In this document: piece by piece, positions 1 through 8,554 of the stretch
Numbering within the stretch: the first letter of the stretch is position 1
Layout of the letters: every line of letters starts with the position of its first letter
DNA from: Planctomycetia bacterium
Lineage (GTDB): Bacteria; Planctomycetota; Planctomycetia; Pirellulales; Thermoguttaceae
Assembly: GCA_030539295.1 (NCBI GenBank)
Contig: JAUNSJ010000002.1
Span: 62,001 to 126,000, forward strand
Reading direction: 5' to 3'
DNA length: 64,000 nucleotides
Notes under the pieces: model-generated
Databases searched by the model: none
Seen by the model: only the letters and a program-made list of their open reading frames with translations
Told to the model about the DNA's origin: nothing
Program-made: the position numbers and the translations under genes

Positions 1-411
1 TGGATTCGGGAGGATGTCTTTCCCAGCGTATATGGGGAAGGGGCTGACTTGGTCGAGAGCATTCTCCAAACCATGAAAGAACGGCTGTGGCCGGAACGTG
101 ATATTTTTGCCGTTAACCTGGCAATCGTCGAAGCGATTACCAATGCAATTGAACACGGTAACCACTGCAACGCTGGTAAAAGTGTCACCGTTGAGTGCCG
201 TGTTTCCAACGATCTGGTCCACATTTCCGTACGCGATGAAGGACTTGGCTTTGCAAAGGACAAGATTCCCGACCCGCGAAACGATGATAATATTGAATGT
301 CCCACGGGGCGCGGTGTACTCCTGATCTATGGGTTTATGACCAAGGTCTGGTACAACGACCAGGGTAACCAATTCTTTATGGAAAAAGTCCGTTCGGAGG
401 ATTTGCCATAA
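1..411 (+). CDS. RsbW-like anti-sigma factor / serine kinase (5' end outside window)
   Basis: The reading frame is open from the first base to a TAA at 409-411, so the start lies upstream of the window. The 136 visible codons form a small GHKL ATPase domain: an N box EAITNAIEHGNH, a G1 box DEGLGF and a G2 box GRGVLLI. This is the layout of RsbW/SpoIIAB-type proteins, which bind a sigma factor and phosphorylate an anti-anti-sigma partner in the cytoplasm. There is no HisKA domain, so it is not an ordinary sensor kinase. ldhA follows after 27 nt and may be cotranscribed. A PP2C phosphatase of the kind that opposes such kinases lies at 42224-44188. The family call is secure; the target sigma factor is unknown. 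Confidence 0.82.
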   Translation, partial: WIREDVFPSVYGEGADLVESILQTMKERLWPERDIFAVNLAIVEAITNAIEHGNHCNAGKSVTVECRVSNDLVHISVRDEGLGFAKDKIPDPRNDDNIECPTGRGVLLIYGFMTKVWYNDQGNQFFMEKVRSEDLP

Positions 412-438
412 TAAACAGATACGAGACGGTCTTGCCTT

Positions 439-1431
439 ATGTTAAAAGTCGCGGTCTTCAGTACAAAAAAATACGACCAGCGTTTTTTGGAAGAAGCGAA
501 TCAGGGGCGACTTGACTTGCATTTCTTCGAAGCACGGCTCGACCTTGATACCTGTCCCTTGGCCGATAAATTCCCTGTCGTTTGTACTTTCGTGAACGAT
601 GACCTTGGTCCGGAGGTCCTTCTTCGTCTCTTTGGCGGCGGAACCCGCATGATTGCCTTGCGGTGTGCCGGCTATAATAATGTCAATTTCTATTCCGTCA
701 AAAACCTTGGACTGGTCGTTGCTCGCGTGCCCGCTTATTCGCCCCTTTCCATTTCCGAGTTCACTATTGGAATCATGATTAATCTGACTCGAAAAATTTG
801 GCGCGCCATTAATCGTGCTCGCGAAGGGAATTTCTCACTTCAAGGGCTCTTGGGCTTTAATATTGCCGGACACACCGTTGGTGTTGTTGGCTCCGGGAAG
901 ATCGGGGCGGCCGTCGCCGAGGCTCTTTCCGGTTTCCAATGCCGTATCCTGCTGTCCGACCCCTATCCGAACCCGGACCTGGTGACCAAGGGCTACGACT
1001 TCGTGTCCGTAGAACAGCTTTTCAGGGAAAGCGACCTGATCACACTTCACTGTCCTCTCACCGACACGACACGCCATATGGTCAATCGCGACAGCATCGC
1101 GACCATGAAGCAGGACGTTATGATTGTCAATACAAGCCGCGGCGCTCTCATTGACACCGAGGCGGTGACCGAAGGACTCAAAGAAGGCAAAATTGCCGGA
1201 CTTGCTATCGACGTCTATGAGGAAGAGGCAGACATCTTTTTCGAAGATCGGTCTGATTCCATCATACAAGATGATTCCTTTACCCGTTTACTTCATTTTC
1301 CCAATGTGATCGTTACCGGTCACCTTGCATTCTTTACCATTGAGGCTATGCGTGCCATAGCGAGTCAGACAATTGACAATATTCTTGCCTGGCACAATGG
1401 CGAGTCGCCGCCGGGGCTTGTTACGCCCTGA
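439..1431 (+). CDS. ldhA: D-lactate dehydrogenase (2-hydroxyacid dehydrogenase family)
   Basis: The 330-residue protein matches the length and motif order of fermentative LdhA, which reduces pyruvate to D-lactate with NADH in the cytoplasm. It opens with VAVFSTKKYDQRF, has the family stretch ALRCAGYNNVN, a Rossmann motif GVVGSGKIG, the substrate-binding Arg in NTSRGALID (about residue 234) and the catalytic His in VTGHLAFFT (about 295). The Asp/Glu-rich VYEEEADIFFED segment is also typical of LdhA rather than of phosphoglycerate dehydrogenase. The ATG has a GAGACGG-type ribosome site upstream. It lies 27 nt after the RsbW-like gene. It suggests fermentation as an NADH sink; D-lactate specificity is inferred from family resemblance. 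Confidence 0.88.
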   Translation: MLKVAVFSTKKYDQRFLEEANQGRLDLHFFEARLDLDTCPLADKFPVVCTFVNDDLGPEVLLRLFGGGTRMIALRCAGYNNVNFYSVKNLGLVVARVPAYSPLSISEFTIGIMINLTRKIWRAINRAREGNFSLQGLLGFNIAGHTVGVVGSGKIGAAVAEALSGFQCRILLSDPYPNPDLVTKGYDFVSVEQLFRESDLITLHCPLTDTTRHMVNRDSIATMKQDVMIVNTSRGALIDTEAVTEGLKEGKIAGLAIDVYEEEADIFFEDRSDSIIQDDSFTRLLHFPNVIVTGHLAFFTIEAMRAIASQTIDNILAWHNGESPPGLVTP

Positions 1432-1540
1432 CCGGAACCCGTTGTGAGAGCGCGCGTTATGCCTTGTTGCAGAGGTGCTGCTCACAAAGAATCGAAATAT
1501 TCGGTTCGACACTGTTACTTCATCTTTGAAAGGGGACTCT

Positions 1541-4500
1541 ATGAAAATGCTCTCGGCTCTCGAAAAGACGGTAAGAATTGCCGCCGTACTGTTCACTTTA
1601 CTGGCCTTATTACCCACGGCCCGCTCGGGCGAGACTTCGTCTGAGGGCGAAGCGGCCTTTGCTATTGGCGAGTTCTCTGTCGAACTGCTGCACAATCCGC
1701 AGGGTATTGACGTTGCGAATCCGCAGTTCGGTTGGAAACTGCAGTCGCCTCTTTCGGCAGATTACCAAACCGCCTGGCAGATTCAACTTTTCCCGGCCAA
1801 GTGCATAGGCCAGCCGGAGGAGTCGCCAAGGTGGGATTCCGGCCGCGTTGAAAGTGACCAGCAGACCTTCGTTACCCTGCCCGGCGAACCACTTCCTGCC
1901 GCTTCCTGCTGGCACGCCAAACTTACCGTCTGGAATCGCGAAGGGGACTCCGCAACGGCAACGGCCGACTTCTCCACAGGTCTTTATCCCGACCCGAATG
2001 AGAGTCAGCCCTGGAAGGGTAAGTGGATTGGCTTGAAGCACGTGGAAGAGCCTCAAGATGTGATTTCTCTTGCGGACGCCTTCTGGATTGCCCCCGCGGC
2101 CGACTCGGGAGAACCGGGCTATTGGACCGCTCGAAAAACTTTCCAAGTGCAGGACGCCCGCGAAGTGCTCCTCGCCTTGGCTTGTGATGATAACGGAACT
2201 ATCTGGCTTAACGGCAATAAGATAGGTCCGTGCACCATGTCGACGGCTGTCATGACTGACGTGACGCAATACGTTCAGCAGGGGGAGAATACCCTCGTTT
2301 TGGAAGTCATGAACGGCGGTGCCAATGTCAATCCTACCGGAGCTGTTGGCGCGGTTCTTCTTCGCAACGGGTCGGGCGAGGAAACTTCAATTGTGACAGA
2401 TAAGTCCTGGCGGGTTTCCCCTGGACGTGGCCCTGACTGGTTCGCCGCGACGTTCGACGATTCAAACTGGGCCCAAGCTCACGAAATTGCCAAGTGGTCC
2501 GGCGAATGTGTCTGGAACGACCTGCCGAAGGTCATTCCTTCCCGACTGGACCTGCCTGCCCGTTATTTGTCTCATAATACCCCTTTGCCCGCGAAGGAGA
2601 TCCAGCAGGCAACCATCTGGATTTCCGGACTCGGCCTTTACGAACTGTTTGTCAATGGCATACGTGTCGGCGACGCTGCTATCAACCCAATCTACACAGA
2701 CTACACAAAACGGGTCGCCTACAATACTTGGGACGTTACCGATATTCTGCGTACATACGAAGCAAAGTCCGTTGACTCGGAGCATCCTGTCCTTTTGCTT
2801 AGTGTGCTGCTTGGTAATGGCCGATTCTTCTCGCCGCGCTCGGAGAATTCACGCACGTTCGGCGAGCCCAGACTCCTCTTTCAGATGCAAATCCGGTACG
2901 TAGACGGCTCCTCTCAGCTCATTGTCAGTGACGAATCCTGGAAAATCTCCGACCAGGGTCCCATTCGAACCAACAACGAGTTCGACGGCGAAACCTATGA
3001 CGCACGAAGTCAGGGTATTGACGACGAAGACGCTAAAGAGGTTTTTCTCGCGATGGAACCCAACGGGCATTTCACCATTGTCCCGACTTGCAAACCGGTC
3101 GATATTATGGAAGCGCCTGGGGGAAAAATGGTCTCGCAAATGATGCCTGGCATGGGCGTTAATATGGAGATCAAGCCGAAATCTCTTGTCGAGTTACGGC
3201 CCGGCGTCTGGATTTATGATTTTGGTCAAAACTTCGTTGGTTCGGTCCGTCTGAAAGTCAAAGGCCCTGCCGGAACAACGGTGAAAATGCGACACGCGGA
3301 GACACTTCAGACGGAAGGACCGGGTCAGGGCGAGCTTTACATGGACAATCTGCGTACGGCTTTATGTACCGACCGTTACATACTCCAGGGGAATGGTCGG
3401 GAAGAGGTCTACGAACCTCATTTCGCGTATCATGGTTTTCGTTTCGTCGAGCTGACCGGCTTTCCCGGCACGCCTGACCTTGAGACCCTGACTGGGCGCG
3501 TTATCGGAACGAGCCTTCCGCTGGTTGGACGTTTCGAATGTAGTTCTAAAACTGTAACAGAATTTTTTAAAAATGTCGAATGGGGCACGCGTGGTAACTA
3601 CTTGAGTATGCCGGTCGACTGCCCGCAACGCGACGAGCGACAGGGCTGGCAAGGGGACCGGGCCGAAGAGTCCAAAGGGGAAATGTTTCTCTTTGACAAT
3701 ATAACGCTCTACCGAAAATGGATGCAGGATATTGAAGACAGTCAGCGGGAAGACGGTAACGTTTCCGACGTCGCGCCCAATTATTGGCAGCTTTACGGAA
3801 CGAACGTAACCTGGCCCAGTGCCCAGACGATTGTCCCGTATTCCCTCTATCAGATGTATGGCGACACATACACGATCGCCAGGCATTATGACTCGCGTGT
3901 GAAATGGCTGACGCATCTGGAAACTTTCCTTAAAGAAGATGGTACGATTGATAAGGATAATTATGGCGACTGGTGTGTTCCACCGGAGGAGCAGCATTTG
4001 ATTCATTCGCAGGACCCCGCGCGCCAGACGAATCGCGGTCTGCTGGCAACGGCCTATCTTTACTACAATTATCGGCTCACTGCGGAGTATGCCGACATGC
4101 TAAACAAACCAGAAGATGCCACATTATACCGTGAAAAAGCGGATAAAATAAAATCGGCATTCAATAAAGTTTACTATAATGCGGAAAAAGGTCAGTACGA
4201 CAATGGAACGCAAACTTCGTCGGTCTTGCCTCTGGCTTTTGGTCTGGTACCCGAGAGTGAAAAGGAACGCGTCTTTGCCTCTCTTGTTAATAATATTGAA
4301 AATGTGACTGATGGACATATCGGTACCGGCCTCATTGGCGGCCAGTGGATTAATCGTGTTCTCGTCGATAACGGCCGTCCCGACCTGGCCTGGAAGTTCG
4401 CGACGAATACGGATTATCCGAGCTGGGGATATATGCTTGCCAAGGGTGCCACAACTGTTTGGGAACTCTGGAATGGCGATACAGCCGACCCGGCCATGAA

Positions 4501-4897
4501 CAGTGGCAACCACGTTATGCTCGTTGGCGACTATGCGATTTCACTTTTCGAAAATTTCGCCGGAATTAAGAGCGATGCTGAAAAGCCTGGCTTTAAACAT
4601 ATTATCATGAAGCCGATTGTCGTGAATGATCTGACCTGGGTCCGCGCCTCTTACGAGTCCATTTATGGCACTATTACCAGTCATTGGAATCTTGATACAG
4701 AAAAGTCTATTTTTAGCTGGACTGTTGATATTCCAGTCAATACAACGGCGACCGTTTCGGTCCCGACCTCGGATCCGGCGTCCGTCTCCTGTAAAGGCCT
4801 GGACCTGCAACAAACAGAGACGACTTTCCGTGATGGCCGCCTGGAATTTAATCTTCCTGCGGGAAAATGGACACTGACTTCCCGGTTCCAGCGATAA
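1541..4897 (+). CDS. exported alpha-L-rhamnosidase, glycoside hydrolase family 78
   Basis: The frame is open from 1475, but ATG 1541 is chosen because GAAAGGGG lies just upstream and the protein then begins with a clean signal peptide (MKMLSALEK, hydrophobic core, ARSG). The 1118-residue product has N-terminal beta-sandwich domains, an (alpha/alpha)6 catalytic domain and a C-terminal beta domain. The GH78 hallmark DCPQRDERQGWQGD lies near residues 692-706, with the presumed general acid in DER; the second acidic site is the Glu of TVWELWNGD near residue 975. Enzymes of this family remove terminal alpha-L-rhamnose from pectin, ulvan-like polymers or plant glycosides. The product is probably periplasmic or surface exposed. 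An exported Ntn hydrolase gene follows after 30 nt. Confidence 0.9.
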   Translation: MKMLSALEKTVRIAAVLFTLLALLPTARSGETSSEGEAAFAIGEFSVELLHNPQGIDVANPQFGWKLQSPLSADYQTAWQIQLFPAKCIGQPEESPRWDSGRVESDQQTFVTLPGEPLPAASCWHAKLTVWNREGDSATATADFSTGLYPDPNESQPWKGKWIGLKHVEEPQDVISLADAFWIAPAADSGEPGYWTARKTFQVQDAREVLLALACDDNGTIWLNGNKIGPCTMSTAVMTDVTQYVQQGENTLVLEVMNGGANVNPTGAVGAVLLRNGSGEETSIVTDKSWRVSPGRGPDWFAATFDDSNWAQAHEIAKWSGECVWNDLPKVIPSRLDLPARYLSHNTPLPAKEIQQATIWISGLGLYELFVNGIRVGDAAINPIYTDYTKRVAYNTWDVTDILRTYEAKSVDSEHPVLLLSVLLGNGRFFSPRSENSRTFGEPRLLFQMQIRYVDGSSQLIVSDESWKISDQGPIRTNNEFDGETYDARSQGIDDEDAKEVFLAMEPNGHFTIVPTCKPVDIMEAPGGKMVSQMMPGMGVNMEIKPKSLVELRPGVWIYDFGQNFVGSVRLKVKGPAGTTVKMRHAETLQTEGPGQGELYMDNLRTALCTDRYILQGNGREEVYEPHFAYHGFRFVELTGFPGTPDLETLTGRVIGTSLPLVGRFECSSKTVTEFFKNVEWGTRGNYLSMPVDCPQRDERQGWQGDRAEESKGEMFLFDNITLYRKWMQDIEDSQREDGNVSDVAPNYWQLYGTNVTWPSAQTIVPYSLYQMYGDTYTIARHYDSRVKWLTHLETFLKEDGTIDKDNYGDWCVPPEEQHLIHSQDPARQTNRGLLATAYLYYNYRLTAEYADMLNKPEDATLYREKADKIKSAFNKVYYNAEKGQYDNGTQTSSVLPLAFGLVPESEKERVFASLVNNIENVTDGHIGTGLIGGQWINRVLVDNGRPDLAWKFATNTDYPSWGYMLAKGATTVWELWNGDTADPAMNSGNHVMLVGDYAISLFENFAGIKSDAEKPGFKHIIMKPIVVNDLTWVRASYESIYGTITSHWNLDTEKSIFSWTVDIPVNTTATVSVPTSDPASVSCKGLDLQQTETTFRDGRLEFNLPAGKWTLTSRFQR

Positions 4898-4927
4898 TTT
4901 GACCGAACTAAACGTAAGGAGTTTTTT

Positions 4928-6124
4928 ATGAAAAAGACCGCTCCCTGTTGCAAACATGTTAAGTGTGTCTTGCTTTTTGTCACTGTTGTTTGTCTCTGCG
5001 TCTGTAATTTGCGGGCGCAAGAGGGACAACCGAACTCTTTAAAGATTCTGGCGAAAACCGACCATGGACTGCTGGCCGAACTTGACGGCGCGAAACGCGT
5101 TCTTATGATTTCCGGTACGCCCGAACAGATGGGCAGGGCACACGGCGCTCTCCTCGCTGATATGATGGACGGTATGCGTGAGAAGCTCCTGGTCGTTGCC
5201 GCTGGCTATACCTTAACCAAAGGGAACTGGTTCTTCGACCATATTCGCGACGCGGAAGATCGAACCCGGCCCTACGTTCCTGACCGGTTCGTGCGGGAAA
5301 TGGATGCCCTTGCCGACGGGGCAGGTCGCCCCACAAAGGAGATTCATGAGATACAATCTTTTCCGGAGATGTTTCATTGCAGTGGAGTGGCCGTGGCCGG
5401 TCGAGCAACTTGCGACGGGCGTGTTCGTCATGTTCGCGTACTCGATTACATGCGCAAAATTGGTCTCCACAGCCAGGCGGTCTTTATGGTCTTTATGCCC
5501 GACGGGTACAACGCCTGGTGCAGTGTTTCCTATTCCGGACTCATCGGCTCTGTTACTGCCATGAATGAAAAGGGACTTACCATAGGCGAAATGGGAGGCC
5601 GAGGCGAGGGTAAATGGGATGGTTTGCCCATGATTTTCCTCATTCGACGCATTATGGAAGAATGTGAAACGGTAGACGAGGCGATCGCCCTCATGAAATC
5701 CGGACCTCTTACCTGCGACTATTATTATATCCTTTCCGACAAGAGCGGAAATATGGCCGCGATCGAAGCGATAGCCGGAAGTGACGAGCCTGTTCGCGTG
5801 CTCCGGCCGGGCCAGGCACATCCGCAACTTCCCGGCGCCCTTGACGATACGGTTTACATTTCCGGGCCAGGCGTCCGTATGAATACACTCTATGAGCGAC
5901 TCAAGGAGAATTACGGAAAAATTGATACGCCCTTACTCATGGAAATGATTAAACGCCCGGTCGCCATGTCGTCCAATCTGCACGATGCCCTCTTCGAACC
6001 GGAGTCGCTGGACGTCTGGTTCGCCGACGCAAACGACAGCAATGTCGCTTGTGACGAACCTTACTTTCACGTCAACCTTCGCGAGCTTATGACGTTTTAT
6101 GACGAGAACCTCGACACAAAATAA
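4928..6124 (+). CDS. exported C45-type Ntn hydrolase / acyltransferase-like protein
   Basis: A 398-residue protein with AAGGAG 6 nt before the ATG and a signal peptide rich in Cys ending near NLRAQE. The core resembles the C45 acyl-CoA:6-aminopenicillanate acyltransferase and phospholipase B-like superfamily. A Cys at residue 151 (FHCSGVAV) is followed by a conserved strand and turn ending in HVRVLDY, and then by SGLIGSVTAMNEKGL, as in C45 proteins. In that family the Cys becomes the N-terminal nucleophile after autocleavage. The substrate cannot be read from sequence; family members cleave amides of small acylated compounds. It lies 30 nt downstream of the rhamnosidase and probably belongs to the same transcript. 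Confidence 0.72.
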   Translation: MKKTAPCCKHVKCVLLFVTVVCLCVCNLRAQEGQPNSLKILAKTDHGLLAELDGAKRVLMISGTPEQMGRAHGALLADMMDGMREKLLVVAAGYTLTKGNWFFDHIRDAEDRTRPYVPDRFVREMDALADGAGRPTKEIHEIQSFPEMFHCSGVAVAGRATCDGRVRHVRVLDYMRKIGLHSQAVFMVFMPDGYNAWCSVSYSGLIGSVTAMNEKGLTIGEMGGRGEGKWDGLPMIFLIRRIMEECETVDEAIALMKSGPLTCDYYYILSDKSGNMAAIEAIAGSDEPVRVLRPGQAHPQLPGALDDTVYISGPGVRMNTLYERLKENYGKIDTPLLMEMIKRPVAMSSNLHDALFEPESLDVWFADANDSNVACDEPYFHVNLRELMTFYDENLDTK

Positions 6125-6190
6125 AACGTTTACTGCACCGCCCCGGGAAAACGTGATGTTCTTCCGGGGGCACGCTTGTGACAGTGGTGG

Positions 6191-6326
6191 GGCAAATCCA
6201 AGGCGGGTGTTTTGTGAGGGTAAAAAGGACAAGTCGCGGCGGGGTGGCAGTTCCCGAACGTTATTGCTGGGTGGGGCCTTGGCGAGCAGGTCCTCCCTAT
6301 CCTCGAAAGAAAATTTGGCACGCACC
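6191..6326. repeat. degenerate intergenic repeat, copy A
   Basis: Positions 6282-6326 match 61759-61803 at 40 of 45 bases. A shared 10-mer GGCAAATCCA lies about 90 nt (here) and 81 nt (copy B) before this block, and TTCCCGA is shared between them, so the homology probably extends over about 135 nt. Orientation is the same at both sites. The conserved block reads across the segment CTCCCTATC to TTTGGCACGCACC. Confidence 0.65.
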
Positions 6327-6372
6327 TCCGTCGCCCGATCTCCCGATCTGTTCGCCTGTCCTGAAGAGGTCC

Positions 6373-6400
6373 TTGTACCGCATAGCACTTTGGGTATAAT
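6373..6400 (+). promoter_or_regulatory. sigma-70 promoter for the DUF1080/oxidoreductase gene
   Basis: TTGTAC, a 16-nt spacer and a perfect TATAAT. Transcription would start near 6407, giving a leader of about 100 nt before ATG 6509. Confidence 0.65.
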
Positions 6401-6508
6401 ACAGGAATGCACCCCAAGTTCGTTGCGTGGCTGACCAGTCGCGGATTTTTTCAGATCGCGCCGGCAGTCTCGAATCTGATCAACCCCTTTAGCAGAAAAG
6501 GAACATGT

Positions 6509-8377
6509 ATGAAAGTTGCAATCGCGAACAAGCTGTTACGGTTGTGCACACTGGTTTTGCTCTTTGGTTTGTTCATGCCAGGTGTGGGCAAGAGTGAGGG
6601 TGACGTCCCGGATGGTTTTACGCCCCTATTCAACGGTCAGGACCTCACCGGTTGGATTGGTGTGGAGCGTGATCTGAGTCCCTACACGTTTTTCGGCTGG
6701 TCGGAACAGGAACGGGCCGATAAACTGGCCTCCTGGTCCGAAGAATTTGTGAAGGACTGGACTGTTGAAAACGGTGAACTGGTCAATAATGGAAATGGAC
6801 CTTACGCCACCACGGCCAAGAGTTACAAGGATTTTGAACTCCGCCTGGAATACAAAACGGTCGCGCAAGCCGACAGTGGTATTTACCTTCGCATGACTCC
6901 CCAAGTTCAGATTTGGGACTACACGGAAGAAGGCGGAAAGTGGAACATTCACGCCGACAAAGGTTCCGGTGGACTGTTCAATAATCAGAAAAACGTGAGT
7001 ATCCCGCTCGAATTTGCCGATAAACCTTTTGGCCAGTGGAATAGTTTTCGCATAACACTTGTGGGAGACGTCGTTAATGTCTGGCTCAATGACAAGCACG
7101 TCGTTAAAGACACGGTTATGGAAAATTACTGGGATCGCGAAAAGCCGCTTATCGAGGAAGGGCCGATTCAGCTGCAGACACATGGCGGCGAAATCCGGTG
7201 GCGCAATATATACATTAAGGAACTGACGCCGGAGACGGTCTCGCCTTTCCGTATTGGCATTATTGGCACGACGACCTCGCACGTTCCTGCCGCGGTTGAA
7301 TATTTCAATAAGATGGGTGCCCGGGGCGTTGCCCGACCTCAAAAGGTTACCGCGGTCTATGTCGGGGGTATGCCGGACAATCCCTCCAGTTGGGACCGTC
7401 GTGAGAAGTACGCCGCAGAATGCGCCGAGGCTGGAATTACCGTTTACGCAACCATTGAGGAACTGCTGGAAAATGTAGACGGTGTCATGCTTGAAAGTGT
7501 CGACGGTCGGCCTCATCTGGAGCAGGTAAGGCCTGTAATCGCCGCGAAGAAACCGGTCTTTATCGATAAACCGATTGCCGGGGCCTTGTGTGACGTTTTG
7601 GAAATCTTTCGCCTTGCGCAAGAGAATCAGGTACCCCTGTTCTCTTCCTCTTCACTTCGTTACGCGACGAGCTTGCAAAAAATGGTTCAGGAGCGTCCTC
7701 TGGGTGCAATTGTCGGGTGTGCCGCGTCGAGTCCCGCTTACCTTAACGAGAAACATCCCGATTTCTATTGGTACGCTGTACACGGCGTTGAAACGCTTTT
7801 TACCGTTATGGGACCTGATTGCGTTTCCGTATCACGCGTCAAGACGGACGGCGCTGACCTGGCAACCGGCGTCTGGAACGACGGTCGCGTTGGTACCATG
7901 CGCGGCATGCGACAGGGGAGTGCTCCTTACTCCGCGATGGTTTTTGCGGAAAAGGGCGTTCAGGAGGCAGGCGGCTATGAAGGTTACAATCTGCTCTTCG
8001 ATCAGGTTGCGAAATTTTTCGAAACCGGCATTGCTCCCATTGATCCCCGCGAAACGATAGCGATGTTTGCCTTTATGTCCGCCTGCGACGAGAGTTGGGC
8101 GGCTGGTGGCAAGCAGATTGCTCTGGCTGATGTCCTTAACCGTGCCCGGGAGCAAAAGACGCTCACCGCCACGCTGACACTCACTCCCGACGGAAAAGTC
8201 AGCTGGAACGAAGACGCCATTGATATTACTGACATTGCGACCAAAATTGACGAACTGGCCAAGGACGGTACTTTTGTCCGCATGATCGTCAATAATCGCG
8301 CAGCAGCACCGGCCAAGACACTTCAGTCTGTACTTCAAGCGATCGATAAGGCGTATTTCGCCGCTTACTGGTATTGA
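6509..8377 (+). CDS. exported DUF1080 / Gfo-Idh-MocA fusion protein
   Basis: ATG 6509 is preceded by AAAAGGAAC and starts a signal peptide (MKVAIANKLL, hydrophobic run, GVGKSEG), so it is preferred to the longer frame from 6407. The 622-residue product joins two families. Residues about 32-236 are a DUF1080 beta-sandwich (GFTPLFNGQDLTGW, later NGNGPY, DSGIYLRM, NSFRITLVGD, IQLQTHGGEIRWRNIYI). Residues about 247-622 are a Gfo/Idh/MocA-type oxidoreductase with a Rossmann start FRIGIIGTTTSH and DKPIAG at the usual EKP site. DUF1080 proteins include 3-keto-glycoside lyases or hydrolases, and Gfo/Idh/MocA enzymes can make 3-keto sugars, so a two-step enzyme is a reasonable inference. The Rossmann glycine pattern is loose, so the second domain may be a sensor or weak enzyme. 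Confidence 0.8.
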   Translation: MKVAIANKLLRLCTLVLLFGLFMPGVGKSEGDVPDGFTPLFNGQDLTGWIGVERDLSPYTFFGWSEQERADKLASWSEEFVKDWTVENGELVNNGNGPYATTAKSYKDFELRLEYKTVAQADSGIYLRMTPQVQIWDYTEEGGKWNIHADKGSGGLFNNQKNVSIPLEFADKPFGQWNSFRITLVGDVVNVWLNDKHVVKDTVMENYWDREKPLIEEGPIQLQTHGGEIRWRNIYIKELTPETVSPFRIGIIGTTTSHVPAAVEYFNKMGARGVARPQKVTAVYVGGMPDNPSSWDRREKYAAECAEAGITVYATIEELLENVDGVMLESVDGRPHLEQVRPVIAAKKPVFIDKPIAGALCDVLEIFRLAQENQVPLFSSSSLRYATSLQKMVQERPLGAIVGCAASSPAYLNEKHPDFYWYAVHGVETLFTVMGPDCVSVSRVKTDGADLATGVWNDGRVGTMRGMRQGSAPYSAMVFAEKGVQEAGGYEGYNLLFDQVAKFFETGIAPIDPRETIAMFAFMSACDESWAAGGKQIALADVLNRAREQKTLTATLTLTPDGKVSWNEDAIDITDIATKIDELAKDGTFVRMIVNNRAAAPAKTLQSVLQAIDKAYFAAYWY

Positions 8378-8402
8378 CACTCACGGTTCTTCGACCCTCA
8401 AT

Positions 8403-8450
8403 AAAAAAACGGATTCCAGGTCCTCGTGTGGTCTTGGAGTCCGTTTTTTC
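8403..8450 (+). terminator. intrinsic terminator after the fusion gene
   Basis: Long stem of about 20 pairs (arms AAAAAACGGATTCCAGG and its near complement CTTGGAGTCCGTTTTTT) with a 6-8-nt loop and a U tract on both strands, so it may act in both directions. Confidence 0.85.
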
Positions 8451-8554
8451 CCGGACTCTTGGCACACTCCCACGTTCTGGTGTCGTGACTTGGGATGGAA
8501 TTTTCCCGCAACAGGCCCGCTGTATTGTGATTTAACCTAAAGGATTTTTACCAA

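Larger units (their letters stand above)
6125..6508. other. intergenic region with repeat copy and promoter
   Basis: This 384-nt gap holds no convincing gene. Its central part (6191-6326) is one copy of a degenerate repeat whose second copy lies at 61678-61803. Its right part contains a sigma-70-like promoter at 6373-6400 and a leader of about 100 nt. Short frames exist on both strands, but substitutions between the two repeat copies do not respect codons. Confidence 0.6.

Noticed and set aside
3362-4006. Long minus-strand frame inside the rhamnosidase gene.
   Set aside because: Lies wholly opposite conserved GH78 catalytic sequence; a shadow of that gene.
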